Source: Toxoplasma gondii ME49 (taxonomy: Eukaryota > Apicomplexa > Conoidasida > Eucoccidiorida > Sarcocystidae). Taken from it: a stretch of 64,000 bases of DNA. Shown in pieces: positions 49,671 through 61,616 of the stretch (position 1 is the stretch's first letter; the number at the start of each line of letters is the position of its first letter). The stretch lies in NCBI RefSeq assembly GCF_000006565.2, contig NC_031473.1, forward strand, positions 3,016,134 through 3,080,133, in the 5' to 3' direction. Made by a program: the position numbers and the translations under genes. The notes under the pieces are model-generated. The model was given only the letters and a program-made list of their open reading frames with translations, searched no databases and was not told where the DNA came from.

Positions 49671-52600
49671 TTTTCCAAACAAAAAACGGAATGAAGAATC
49701 GCGCGGTGGCACCCACACATGCCTGTGGACGGACACCCGACAGCAATCCGTTCCAAGCAAAAATTCCAACACCAAAAAGCTTTACGAGATGCAGAAGCGC
49801 CCACCGTTATTAGACCATCAGAGGGACGCAGGCAGATACGCGAATGACTGCATATATAAGGAATATAGTAAAATACTTGTGCATACCTGTACACCTACGC
49901 GTTTATGCAGCTACGCGTTTAAAGGCATTGGGAAGGACGACCAGGCGCATAGCGGCGGGCGCCGTCGGTTTGGAAGCTGCTTGCAAGATTGATCATGCTT
50001 GGTTTTCGCATGTCCAGAGAAAGACAAGGCCGTCAGGAGACTGTACGGTTCAAACGGGGATTTGTGGCGGTGGATTTTCTCGCAAGTCTCGCTCTTGCGC
50101 AGCCAAGCCCCCAGAGCGAAGAGAGCCGCGAGCGGGAGAAATGTACCTCTTTGCGTCACTCCCAGTGGAAAGAGGGCAGTTGAGGAAAAGAAGAAAATCT
50201 GTGGTCGTTTAGTTGCCTAGAAAAAAGGCGAGCTTTAAGGGCCGGAGAGGCCTCAGAAAAGGAGAAACGAGAAACGCGCTAGACGGCCGGGCAACTTCCG
50301 ACTGTCGGGATTCGAGCGGCGCATACATTAGAAGAAAACGCGGTGTTCAAAGAAAACTGGCTTTCGCTTTCAAGAATAAAACGCGGAATTTTACTTGGCA
50401 GGTGACTGCTTTCAGGAAAGAAGAAACCCCGACAGAAAAACATCACGCGTGCTCGTGTGTGCTTACCCCGTTTTTTTGCATGCGCTCGAAAAGACACATC
50501 GGCGGTCGAGGGCTTGACCGGACAGTTTCTCATCATCGTGGTTTTCTAAGAAGCGACAAGGTTCGACTGGGGAGACTCACTTAACAGACTATCTCTGCAA
50601 AGTAGGGTGCTTCAGGGTCTATAACTGTACAGAACGAAACGCAAGCTCTGCGGCAAGTAGCGAGATGCGCCTTTTCAAGTGCTACGTCCAGGCAAAAGAC
50701 TTCCAGATTTCATTTGAATTCCCGTGGAAACACGGTCAATGAAAGGCGGAGAGAGCGCGTAAACGTTGTGCAGCGTAATAGGGGAAAAAGCCGTAAAACT
50801 CGCACTCGTTTTAAACACAACGAGGGGTGGAAAGGGCATTAAGACGTTATACCCCGATGGGCGGCCCGTGGGCAAGTAGGACATCACGATCAATTTTCAA
50901 ACAGGCAAGTGGACGCAACATCCCCGATTTCGATACTCTGTTGCCATGACAGATCCACGAGTTCGCGTACGATAAAAGTTTTGTGACTTTTTAAAGACTC
51001 ACAAAACGCCTGTCTACGAATGTGCGTGCAATGTGTCACCAGCTGTCTACGCATTCAGGATAGAGGCTGAAATGCGATGGCCCCTGATCCTCGGCTGTAT
51101 ATGTTAGATGCTACTTTTCCTGCTAAACACAGAAATGTGTACGAGAAAGAATACACACACCATTAAATAGAATTCGTTTTCGTTAACATAAAGAGATGGA
51201 CCTAAGCAGTTCGTTCAGAGTTCTGGACCGCGGATCGTTTGCACAGACACAGCATCCACTCTTGATACGGTAATTACAGTCCTTAGACCTGCTATGACAA
51301 TTACGTTCTTAATGCTGGCTTTTGTGTACGGAGTAGAGGGGCAACTTCGTTGTACCACTCCATGCCGATGACTAGGAAGATGGGCAAGAAGCACATCATG
51401 GGCGGAATCCAAAGTGCGGAGAAGGCGAGTGAAGAGAAATTGCTTGTTGCGCGTTCTGGAATATCAATGTCAACCGAAGGCGATGCTCACAAAAACGGGA
51501 ACGTTTGAAGTGAGGGACACCCCTCGTTTTCTTGTGCCACCGCCACAGGGGAAGTCATCCTTTGGCAACACATCGGATTTTCATTCTAGACAGACGAGAA
51601 AAAGCCTCACATCAGCAGCCACTGTGCGCCTCGCTGACATCAAGGTCAAACTCTCAAGGTTCAGTTGCTCCTCCTGGGGTCTTGGACACAACAGGTTGCA
51701 TCTTATCGTTTCTGTTCTGAAGAAAACGCTAACTTGTTTAGCTTACGCAAAGCCTAAGACCTTAACGAACATCTTCCACCTCTTTACAGAAGCATGAACT
51801 GCTAAATTCTATGAGCCTTTTCAGCTTCCTTGCAGAAACCTAAAGGCCGTAAAACCTAGTTCTCGCGCACCGGCTTGGTTACACAGTGGTCTGGAGGAAA
51901 GGGTATTCGTACTTTCATATGAATGTCGTCGTACACAAAGCATATCAACACAAAAGTGTAGCAGGTGAAACTTTGACAAGCAAGCGAATGAATATGTGCG
52001 AGATGCGGCGAGCAGATAAGTAAACATAATGTTTGTACTGCTTGTCGAGAGCATACTCAACGGGGAATCTCTTGGATGGTGTCTATTTTCGCAGGTGCTG
52101 AGAAAAGAGGGCAGACTCTGCGACTAGATTGATAAGGCAGTCGACCACAGCACTCTCCACGAAGGCGCGGAGATGTGCACTTCAGCCGCAGAGAGGGAAG
52201 ACACTTTTTAGTTGAAAGGCTGCCATCCTGACACTACAAGGTTGGTTCGTTTCGACAGGCATCGGAGAAGGATGGTGAACTGATCGCAACAAAAGAAAAG
52301 AAATTTGATGCTCGCCCGCAAAAGGCGGCACCCGGACGATAGTACCCCGCGAGCCTCTCAAGAAAAGATCGATCACGTGTAGGATTTAGGGGGTCAAAGG
52401 CCTATTTATGAAGCGGAGAATGACAAAGTACAACCAAGCGAGTTGACGCTTGACTGCCCACAACCTTTCTCAATCGTCTAAGCAGTGTATCGCCGAGACC
52501 ATGAAGAAGGTCCACCTGATTATGGAAAGAGCGATGGTAGCTTCTCGTCTTTGTCTCATCTTTGTTATGGCACTGCCAAGGGTGTTAACACATCGCTGCT

Positions 52601-54803
52601 ACAACAACAAGCAACTAGGTGCCCGCTGAATTTCGCGGTCCTCGTTTTCCTCGGCATACCCAACCGTTACTTCGACGATTCCTTTACCGTATTCTTGCGT
52701 CTTGCCTGTTCTGAGCTGTCATTCTCAAGATGAAACCGCATTCTGACCGGGACCGTAAAGTTCGCGCATCTCTTCCTTCTCAAGTGCAGTGGCCACTGAA
52801 CGGGCTGAATTTATATGAACTGTCAAAATAGTTACAGAGGCAATACTAGAGGCAGCAAAACGCCAAATAGGTTTGTGTCCAGTTGAGTTTCTCTGAACAG
52901 GATTGTTCCCTGCTAATTTGTGTCTGACCGCGAGCACGAAGTGCGTTTTTGTCTTGCCTTTACCGTATGCAAATATGAACTTTTCCCTGTCACCGAACTT
53001 CCCTTTCCTGGGGCAGGAACTGTGACACGGTAGAAGAGCCGCTGCTTTGCTTTGTCACTCTGGAAAGACACTCAACTGTGTCACCTCTTCCGTTCCGATG
53101 AAACGGTGAAAGTTTGAGATATCATGCCCTAAAGGATCTATCAATCCAGATAGCTAAACACTGGAAATAGACACGCTGTTCATATCTCGCTGGTTATCGC
53201 CGTCCAGCGATTTGCCAACAGGACAGTTCAGGTGCAGATTCACAACGAATTATCTTTGCTTTTTTCGGACAAACGTGGTCTGTCTTCCGGAGGTGAACAT
53301 CACAGACGGAACAAAACAGCCAGCTCCCTACTCGGGATCATCGGGCAGGCCTCAAATGGCTTGCGCCACGGAAAAAACAGGCGTCCACACATTTCACTCC
53401 TGAGAGATTACACGACGGAAACACGAGATTACGAAATTGTGCAAATCTGGGCTGAGTGCTCCAGACAGCGAAGCACACAGCAAAGTGCCGTTACCCCAGT
53501 CTTCCATGAATCAGCAACTTCGCAAAAGGGAACAAGCGAACTGCGACGACGCACCGGAAACTGCATTTTCATGGATCTGTACCCACTGCGTACAGCGGAC
53601 TGGAACATGGGGAAACATCTTCAAACAGCTGAAACGTCAACTCCCGAAAAAACAAGTGACTTGACAGAAACGACAAGACGCGGTAGTCACAGATGGGGCA
53701 GACTGTTTCGCTGCCGATAGTGTTTTTCGCGCTTTGTCTGGTGTGGTCTCGTAAACAAATCCGACTCGGGACCGGACCAGAAAAGACGGGCTGCTTCTAA
53801 TTCGAGTTTTCCCCATTTGCGTCGGCTGTAGTGAACATCTGCACCCGACTGACCATTCTCTACTATCGCCACTGCGTTCCTCAGCTGTCTGCACCCCCAT
53901 CGAGATAAACGCGTTTCTGGAGTGTGAGAGCCTTAAATACACCGCCTTCCTCGAATGCCGCATATGAACCTTTGTCTCTTTGGCAACAGCGACTGCGAAA
54001 CACTCAACTTCTGAACAGACCACACTCGTCCGTCACCGGGAAATTCAAATGTGTCTCCCCACCAGCGTCTCCCCGTCAAAGAAACCTGGACTTCCGTGGA
54101 TCTTCACAGCCCCCAAAAAATTCCCTGACACCACAGAGCTTTCGTAAACCACTGGTACACGTGAGCTCTTGTGCTTTCTGTCTGATTCTGTTGCATTGAC
54201 CGTCCAACGGCAATCGAGAGCTTCCAAGAAGCCATCGGTCTGTGTTCATGTCGAACTCCGAAACACTGTAAGGAACTTTGGCGGTGTGAAGACACTCACC
54301 GAAAGGCTGTGTTAACGCCGAGGAACACGATGGTACTTCCTTCCACCCAAGAAACGTCATCCCAGGCGAAATTCGAGTTTTGTCATCTCTAAAACAACTG
54401 CTGAGAGGCCGTTTGCGGGGCGTGCAGTTGAGAAACCGGAGAACGCAGACACGCCTCGGCAACGATCGTTGCTATCCGTACTGTGACTCAGACGTTCGAC
54501 CAAGCACTTTAAATTGCTGAGAGAGAAAGGCTAGATTGGTCGCTGCGAAAATCGGTTACAGACAGCAAGAAGGTCCAGTCCTTGCTTGCCAGCAAATCAA
54601 CTTTTCTGCCGTGACATCTCCGAAGGCCTTACTATCTAACCGACAAAGAACTACACGAGAAACGGCCTTCAGTTGGGTTCGCTACATTGTGGTTTTCCGT
54701 GCGAGGATCTTGTTTTTGTTGATCAACGTTCGTACGGAGGATATGGCAACCTCTTTGTCCCAGGCATCACTGAATCTGGATCTCTGCATCTTTTGACCAC
54801 CCG
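49671..54803. other. Gene-poor DNA left of the telomere-like tract
   Basis: The first few hundred bases are the promoter side of the TAF12-like gene. From about 50.2 kb the CT/GA strand bias of the left part ends and base composition becomes even. The open frames are short (60-160 codons), evenly spread over all frames and without motifs. One hydrophobic exon-like stretch near 51.3-51.45 kb is listed separately. Nothing else can be called. Confidence 0.5.
51299..51462 (-). other. Hydrophobic exon-like stretch, unassigned
   Basis: On the minus strand a TTCCAG acceptor-like site at about 51463 is followed by an open frame reading TSNFSSLAFSALWIPPMM and CFLPIFLVIGMEWYNEV before a stop near 51299. 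The translation resembles one or two membrane segments with a charged Trp-Tyr loop. There is no flanking exon that I can join, no strong donor, and the longer open frame on the same strand is a different one. It may be a remnant exon or chance. Confidence 0.2.
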
Positions 54804-54832
54804 AGGGTTTTAGGGTTTTAGGGTTTAGGGTT
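54804..54832 (+). repeat. Short interstitial telomere-like tract
   Basis: AGGGTTTTAGGGTTTTAGGGTTTAGGGTT: four AGGG units spaced by TTTT or TTT. Apicomplexan telomeres are built of TTTAGGG-type repeats (TTTAGGG in Toxoplasma; TT(T/C)AGGG in Plasmodium). The G-rich strand reads toward the right end of the window. The surrounding 100 bp shows no further copies. Confidence 0.85.
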
Positions 54833-57800
54833 ATCTTCTGAGATTTGTAGAGACCGTTCAGAAATGAAAATAATCTAAAGCCGAACTCGCTTCTTCGCCG
54901 GTGTCTGCCGAAACTCATTCCGTCCCCATATCAGTTCTTTGTGCTCTCTGAGATTTCCCTCCTCCAGCGGCAAACTGCCTTATCTCTCTTGAAGATGCGT
55001 CGCAGATATTTTTTCCGCTACGAACTGCAGAAGCGCTGCAGGCTGAGACAGGGTCCAGTTCGCTTACCGCCTTCGTACGAGTGAGAACGGCACTCTAGCG
55101 CCAAGGTGCATCGAAAACCGGCGTTCTCCCCGACGAAAACTCTTGGAATTGAAATTATCACAGACACTAGCCAGGAAGCGCTTTCAGTTGAGGGTAAAAA
55201 CAGAGTGAAAAAAAATGCGACCTCGGCAAACTGTTGCTGACATATCCTTAAGAGTAAGTGTGGAATGCCAGCTACAGGAAACGCGGCACAGGCTACCGGT
55301 TTTCAATGTCACTATGTGACTCACTCTCTGAAATTTTGGAGGGATCTCGACATGTTTTCTCGCGCGTGCATGCGTCTCAGGCCTCTCTGGCCTCCCAACG
55401 CTTCAGGCTTGCTTTGTCGACGCAAACGAACTTGAATCGTCGAGTCGAAAGCCTTCGCACTTTCCACCGGTAGCTCAAGCAACACAACCAAAGGAAGCCT
55501 CCGGTTACTCGGGGGGGAGGGAAGTTCTACCTGAAAACGTGTACAGATGATTCGCTTCTGAAAACGTACTTTCTAAGAGATGCAATCTCCAAAGAAGAGA
55601 ACACAAAATGGCAATGCACCACCAGTGCGGTCACTGCACCAGGCGCACCATGCCTTTCCTGCGTGTCTGTGGCTTTTGTTCTGGAAAGAAACGGCCGTTG
55701 CTACCTGAATCGTTTTGCGACAGACCTCTAGACCGTAGGTCTTTTGTACACAGACGGGATCTGCACCACTGTCGTGACTGCACTCCACGGAGTGTCCAGC
55801 TGCGGTCTCTGCATTCTTAATGTCGGCTCTGTACGGAGGACAAAGCAGCTTCTATTCATAAGTCACTGTTCTAGGAGCGAACGCGGTCTCCTATGTCCTA
55901 GAGACATGGGATGGCCAGACAGGCAGAAGCGCCACTGCTACACGCGCTGGACGGTTTGCCCTTGACTCGCTTGTGGTTCTTTGCAGAGCGCTTCGCAGAT
56001 GTCGAAAGCTCTTTGGAGCTGAAGACGAAAGCCTCCGCAACAGAGCGCGTGCGTCGAGGCTGTGGGGAAAAAGGAAACTGAATTGCGACCACAGCTGAAA
56101 AGCTGCGTTTTCCGAGTGTCACCAAGTCGGGGACGCCAACTCACCGCCACCAGCAAGGCAGTCCATATCAACTGCAAAGACACAGGCAAACGGCAAAAGA
56201 CAACGACAATCTCGATTCAGCTGACAAACGAAGTTCGGAATCATCGAGACGGCGCAAACTGCCAGACCCACAAGACACGGATACGTCTGCAGAGGAACGA
56301 GTCCTCAGTTCTCTGCTCTCGAACGCTGCGCAGAACGCGAAGACGCGAACCGAGTCTGCGGAGAAAGCAGATCTGGACGGACGGCTCGTTGACTGAAATC
56401 CAAATCGCGCGAACTTCAGAGTCTTCACGGTTAACTTGGACGACATCACGCCTCGCCCGACTGCCGGAAGTCTGAAAGACCGCACTGTATGTCTCACCAG
56501 AAATAGCGGTCAAACTCAAAGGACTCGAATTCTCCTTCCTTCTCTCGACTCAGCTCAAAGTGAAGCACACGAAAGGGACAAGAACGCAGAACATACCTAA
56601 CTTAGAAGAGAGATACAGACAAGAAGAAGTCCGGATCCTTGTCTAAACTGTTCTGTAAATCGACATCACGCCGTGTCAGCGGGGCTCAGACTCGCTGGAC
56701 GGAATGTCGCGACACACACACTTTCGTACGGAGCCACTCACAGTCTGAAACCAGCAGAGAATCCAAACTTGCATCTTTTACAAGGTTTCGAGTTCTGTGC
56801 AGATTACAACAAGGAAACCCAGTGACAAAAAGGCGCGACACATAACGTTTCTGCAAACTCTCTTCCACTGTCCAGACATCCGATCTTTGTCTGGAACATG
56901 AACATCCCACCCCCAGACGCCAGTGTCAGTGCCTCCCCCGCAGCGCTCCTCTCGATCTGAACATATCGCCTTTCAACATTGAGTTCTTGGAGGCAGCAGG
57001 GCGGGCATTCGCAAAGCTGGATGCCTCAACGAAGCTGCGCTGTCTGTTCGTTTATGTTTGAATTGCCATGCTTCCATCCGAAAACTCAAGCTGTGGCGGA
57101 GAACGTACAATCACCTGCAGGTGTGACAGGTCACAGGAGCCAGACCAGAACTCTTTTGCGAGAGATCAGAACTGTTCTGCTAGAGATCCGAAATCTCTCT
57201 GTAGGAGGTCCGAGGCCATTTGCAAGGATTCTGGCTCTTCTTCCGACGAAGAGAAGCTCTCTTACAATCTTTTAAGGAAGCGAGAAAGAAGTCGCTAGCT
57301 CCGTCGGAAAAATGGACGAAAATGTGCATTGCTTGAGGCGCGCGAACATGCGATGAGTAGCGCAGACTGAAACGCCAATCGAAAGAGGCTGTTGCCGTAT
57401 CGGATATTCACTGACGCCTTCGGGAAGACTTCTTCACGATTGGTGTGCTCTATGAAGCGAGTACTTCCTTCGCACTCCAGAGAAGTGCAGTCGCCAGTCT
57501 ATCGTTTGAATATGTCTGGAAAAAAATCTGGATGGTCGAGTCTCCCTTTCGACGCACACAGAGGGCAGAAGTCTTTTTCTTGCGAGTCTCCTGGAGACAG
57601 GTCATAAGAGCCTTACCAGCTGAAGCAAACGGAAAGAACTTTCTGAAGTTGTATGCGTTTCTCCACTCTGCATCCAAGAACGTTTCCCGTCGTGTTTACC
57701 TAAGACGAGGAGGAACCCAGGGAGAACTTGGTGGCTGCAGTTGTCTGACTTAAGATGCAGACACAACCGTTGCAGAGGAAGCCTGATGCCGCGAAATTCG

Positions 57801-60350
57801 GAAATCCAGAAACGTTTCTTTGCCTTAATCACTCTAGTCGGATCGGGGTCGGAGACCGTGTCTTTCTCGCTTTCGAGGGACTCACGTCCTGAAGTGCATC
57901 GACATCCGCGGCGCTCTGTCAGAAGACGTCAGCGTCTGGTCGCCGGACGCCGCGTCAGTCGTCAATACTCCTAGGTAGGTGGTTCGAAGTTCTCAGACTC
58001 TGGTGGGCGAATCTCGTTGCTTGGGAGTCGAGAAATGCTCCACCTGGCCGCGCGGCGAACGCGCGAAGAGAGTCTCACCCGCATCAGGTGACGCAGCAAC
58101 ATTACGGCCTGAAAGTTCGGGAGAGAGGCATCAGAAAGCAGCGTTTTAGTGACGGCGCGCGCCTTCGTCCAGAGGCGAAAAAACCTCGGCGCACAGATTG
58201 TTTTGCGAACGTACAGGCTGAAGGAAGAAGGAAAAGAAAAAATAAAGCCAGTGCGCGCTGTGCCGGCGTCGATGGCGAACTGGAGTGCTGCGCCACAGAC
58301 CTCGTTTCTCTCGCAAAGACTCACTTTTTCATCCTGATGGAGAAACGAGGAGACATCACTCGGGCTGCTGCGAGAGGCAAAAAAGCCACAAAGCCTGAGG
58401 CTGGCGAGCAACCTGCCATTCTCCAGACTCTCGACGCTTGAGGGAGTGTGTCTGCCCCAGAGTCGAGTTCCCGACTCGGCCTCTATTCGCTCTCAGAAAC
58501 GCTGGAAACTCTGAATCTGAGTCAAGGACGAAAGGCGCTTATGCAGGCTATGCAGAGTGCGATACCAAGCAGTGCTAAACAGAGGCAAGGCGTTGCTCTG
58601 ATGGGGGAACATACCATCTGTCGCGCCGACAAGTGGAGACACCGAAAAAGCGACAGACTCTCTCAAGAAGAAAAGAATTGGGGGGCCTTCACCTCTGGCC
58701 ACCAACGCGAGGAGTCAAATGCTCGCTTACACAGATGGACACTATCACTCCTTGTGCTGCTTCTTTGCGAAAGTATCTGTGCACACTGTTCCAAGAAAAC
58801 CCGCCAAAGTAGTTCTTCCATGCTCTGGAATGGAGGACATTCGCTGCGCATGAACAGCCTTCTGAGTGGTGGTCGTTCTGAAGTAGAGACGGAGAGAGGC
58901 TTTTCTCCGTCCGTCCACAGAAAAAACGCATGCGTCGTCCAAAAAGTCCTGGCATTGTGTGTCTCCTGTAAAGACACTAGACAATCACTTTTCTCGGCCG
59001 CATAGTTCCCTGCGTATCTCCTTTTCCGTACCCTGGAGCTGAAGACGAGATGGAGAAGATCGGGGAACTCGAAGAAAACGTTTGAAATGCTGCTGGAGAA
59101 GAGAAATGTGCCGTGTGCGGCTACATCGTTTCAAAACAGAATCTAAGAGGAATTTGGGTGAAAAACAAAGCCTTGCGCGCTCTTCTCCCCGGTCTCCTCT
59201 TCGCAGTTGGGCCAGAGAAAAGTGCATCGGGCTGCTGTGCGAAAAAGTTCAAAGTCATCTTACGCCAGTTCCTCTGAAAGGAAGAATCCAAACACCCACG
59301 AAGAGAAAACATAAGAACGCAGTGCGTCGTTTGTCTTAGCTCCTGACCTGACCCCGTCATCGAAGCGCCTGCCACGAGGTGTACATACACCGCACTGCGA
59401 AGGCTGGATCCCCAGTGAAGAAGGGAGAGAACTGTCACAGGTTCCAGGAAAGTCCGTCGGAACAAGGTGTTGCGATTCCGGTGTATCTTCTCGGGAAAGA
59501 CACATTTCACCCGCTCTCCGTCTTATCTTTCTTCTTTTGTTCGCGTTCTCTCTGTCTACCAGCGCGGGCAAACTCGATGCCGGGCGTATAACCAGTCGAG
59601 CGAGTGAAGAAATCTCCTTCTGACACTCAGGATTTGCCCGGCCACCGCCGCACATAAGAGCATCAAAGACAGGTGTATCGACCAGCAGCCTGGCGTTCTC
59701 CCGTTTCTTCTGCGAAAGCCTCTGGGGCATTCGAACGGATCATCTGTGGGTGTGCAGCCCCCACAAAGAACTGGTCTGTGATGCGTTGCGCCAGGATAGA
59801 GGACCAAAAACGCGAGCGGAGTTTACGTGGAACGCCCGGGGTGAAAGACTGAGCAGACGTCCACCGGGAGTCTACACAGCACTGAGCACCAAGAGTACCA
59901 TGGCTGCAGCGATTACTCGTACATGTAGGAAGACCATCATCCACGATCGTTAATATGGCGAGACAGACTCGTGTCTCGCGGACAGACGGACAGTCGAAGG
60001 GATACGACCAACGTCAAAACTCACTGAGTTCCTTGTCAATAGCGTTCGACAATTTGGGTGTCACTCCCTTCACGCAGTCGACGGCTGCAGATGTGATTGC
60101 GACGGCAAGCACAGTGACAGCGACGGTCAACAACGGAGAACTCCTGCATATGCGGCAGCCACAGAACCAGAACGTTCTCCTCTTCAGCAGAGAGTCCTTG
60201 AAGCGTCGCGAGTCAACCTTGAAGTGCCTCGGATTGAAAGACAGACTCTTTCATGGTTTCGAAAAGAGGAACCTCCACACCCCTTATAAGGCATAAAAAG
60301 AAGCCATCCGCCTCGAGAGACCCCAGTATGCAGGTCGATATATATCTATA
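54833..60350. other. Gene-poor DNA right of the telomere-like tract
   Basis: No credible multi-exon gene or motif on either strand. The longest frames (for example plus 58448-59005, minus 57971-58411) have no recognisable domain and no supporting splice structure, and alternative frames over the same DNA are equally open. A 21-bp degenerate repeat near 57.15 kb is listed separately. Confidence 0.5.
57146..57208. repeat. Degenerate 21-bp tandem repeat
   Basis: CAGAACTCTTTTGCGAGAGAT at 57146 is followed by a near copy at 57167 and a weaker third copy at 57188. The period is a multiple of three, so an open frame passes through it, but no other coding evidence exists. Confidence 0.6.
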
Positions 60351-60353
60351 GAT

Positions 60354-60361
60354 ACAGATAC

Positions 60362-60395
<34 letters not shown>

Positions 60396-60397
60396 GT
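60354..60397. repeat. TA/TG microsatellite
   Basis: TATATATC, CATATATA and TATATG units, isolated within the gene-poor right part. It is the only clear TA array between 50.2 and 63.0 kb; a shorter ATGTATATA tract occurs at about 63093-63128. Confidence 0.88.
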
Positions 60398-60864
60398 CGG
60401 CCTCTATGCGCGCGTGAGTAAGGGTATTGAGTGTACGATTTCGTCTGAATATCCGTATGGCCTTCCACTCAGGTCTATGAACGTGCAGCGAAGAGTCCCT
60501 TTCGAGTTACAGGTGCGATCGACTTCCGGTCCACTTGAATTGTTTTGCATGCATGCGCAAGTGCCTCTCTCTCCAGATCCAACACACCAGGCTGCTTTTC
60601 GGCCACCCTTTCTTGTAACAGAAATGTTCACTTCAGAAAGAACTCAGCCCCCATTGCCACAACCAGCAGGACTCCTACGTTTCTACAGACTACCTCCTCT
60701 CCCCCCTCACCCCCTTTTCCCACCGCCCCGATCCCGAGATCGCTCGTTTTGTGGCTGAACTCGTGAAGGTACGACTCGACCGCTTCGTCCTTCATGTTCT
60801 CTGGAAGGTGGGTCCATTGAGGTGAGTTTCTCTCTTTCGTCGTAGAGTTCGCCTTAGAACTCAC

Positions 60865-61616
60865 CGGTCCTCGCGAGCCCAAGGCGCCAGACCGGCGCTC
60901 CTCCTTCTCGTCACTTGCGCTTCCTCTGCGGAGCTGTCCAGAGCGGGGGTTCGTCTTTTCGCTCCAGGTTCCCTGTCCTCTGCACGCTCCTCAAAAGCTG
61001 GTCTGGCTCCCGAGTTCTCTACAGCGGCGCCTCGACCGCCGCCGCTCTCCACAGCTGTGGGAATCTGCACTGATCAAGAACGAAATCACGAGACAGCACC
61101 GACAACAACAAGCTTCAAATGCAGACCAGCGAGTTTAAGCAGACCGCGACCAGCTTCACTGTCGTTGACATCGATACGCCAACCTAGGACTCAGTCGCAA
61201 CGGCCAACGCTGGGGAAAAGACTCCCGCAGCGCAGAGCACCGACGCTGTACTCAGCTCTCGTACAGCTGATGGTTCTAGGGCACCGAGGGGTCCAACGTG
61301 ACGACTGCAGGCCGCCGCCTTCCCGTTACACAACATGCAGACGACTCTACCAGTCCATTGAAGTACCTTTTTCTGAAGCTTGCGGGGGAGACAGCGCGCG
61401 GTTCTGGTCGCCGAGGATTCTTCCGCCGCGAGAATCTTCCGGCAGAAGTCCGTGGGGAACCTCTGTTGTGCCCAGCGGAGCGCGAGACGACGCAACTGTC
61501 ATGCTCGTCCACGCCGTCGGAAGTTCATGCTCCTCCGCAGATGCCGAAAATCTGCTAAAGAGAGTCGCAGCCGCTACAGCAGCTGATGAAAGGAGGACTG
61601 TGCGCTTGGCCACCAT
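60865..61616 (-). CDS. Candidate secreted protein, partial low-confidence model
   Basis: Minus-strand ATG at 61616 begins MVAKRTVLLSSAAVAAATLF, a basic n-region and Ala/Leu-rich core followed by ASA-EE, a textbook signal peptidase site. The open exon runs to a GTACTT donor at 61367 (83 codons, phase 1). A possible second exon, 61054-60865, follows a CAG acceptor (61055-61057), keeps phase and codes for a hydrophilic Gly/Arg/Glu-rich segment ending at a good GTGAGT donor. A third exon may lie near 60730-60810 (minus-strand reading with ENMKDEAVESYLHEF), but the phase does not fit the nearest good acceptor, so I leave it out. I do not recognise the family. Subtelomeric families of secreted proteins are known in coccidia and would fit the location, but there is no motif to support a specific name. 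It could also be a decayed gene. Confidence 0.3.

Noticed and set aside
58448..59005. 185-codon plus-strand open frame
   Set aside because: No recognisable domain, ordinary composition for random open DNA here, and no splice partner.
60400..60760. Overlapping open frames on both strands as extra exons of the secreted-protein candidate
   Set aside because: Both strands are equally open and the phase does not connect with the exon ending at 60865 through a good acceptor.
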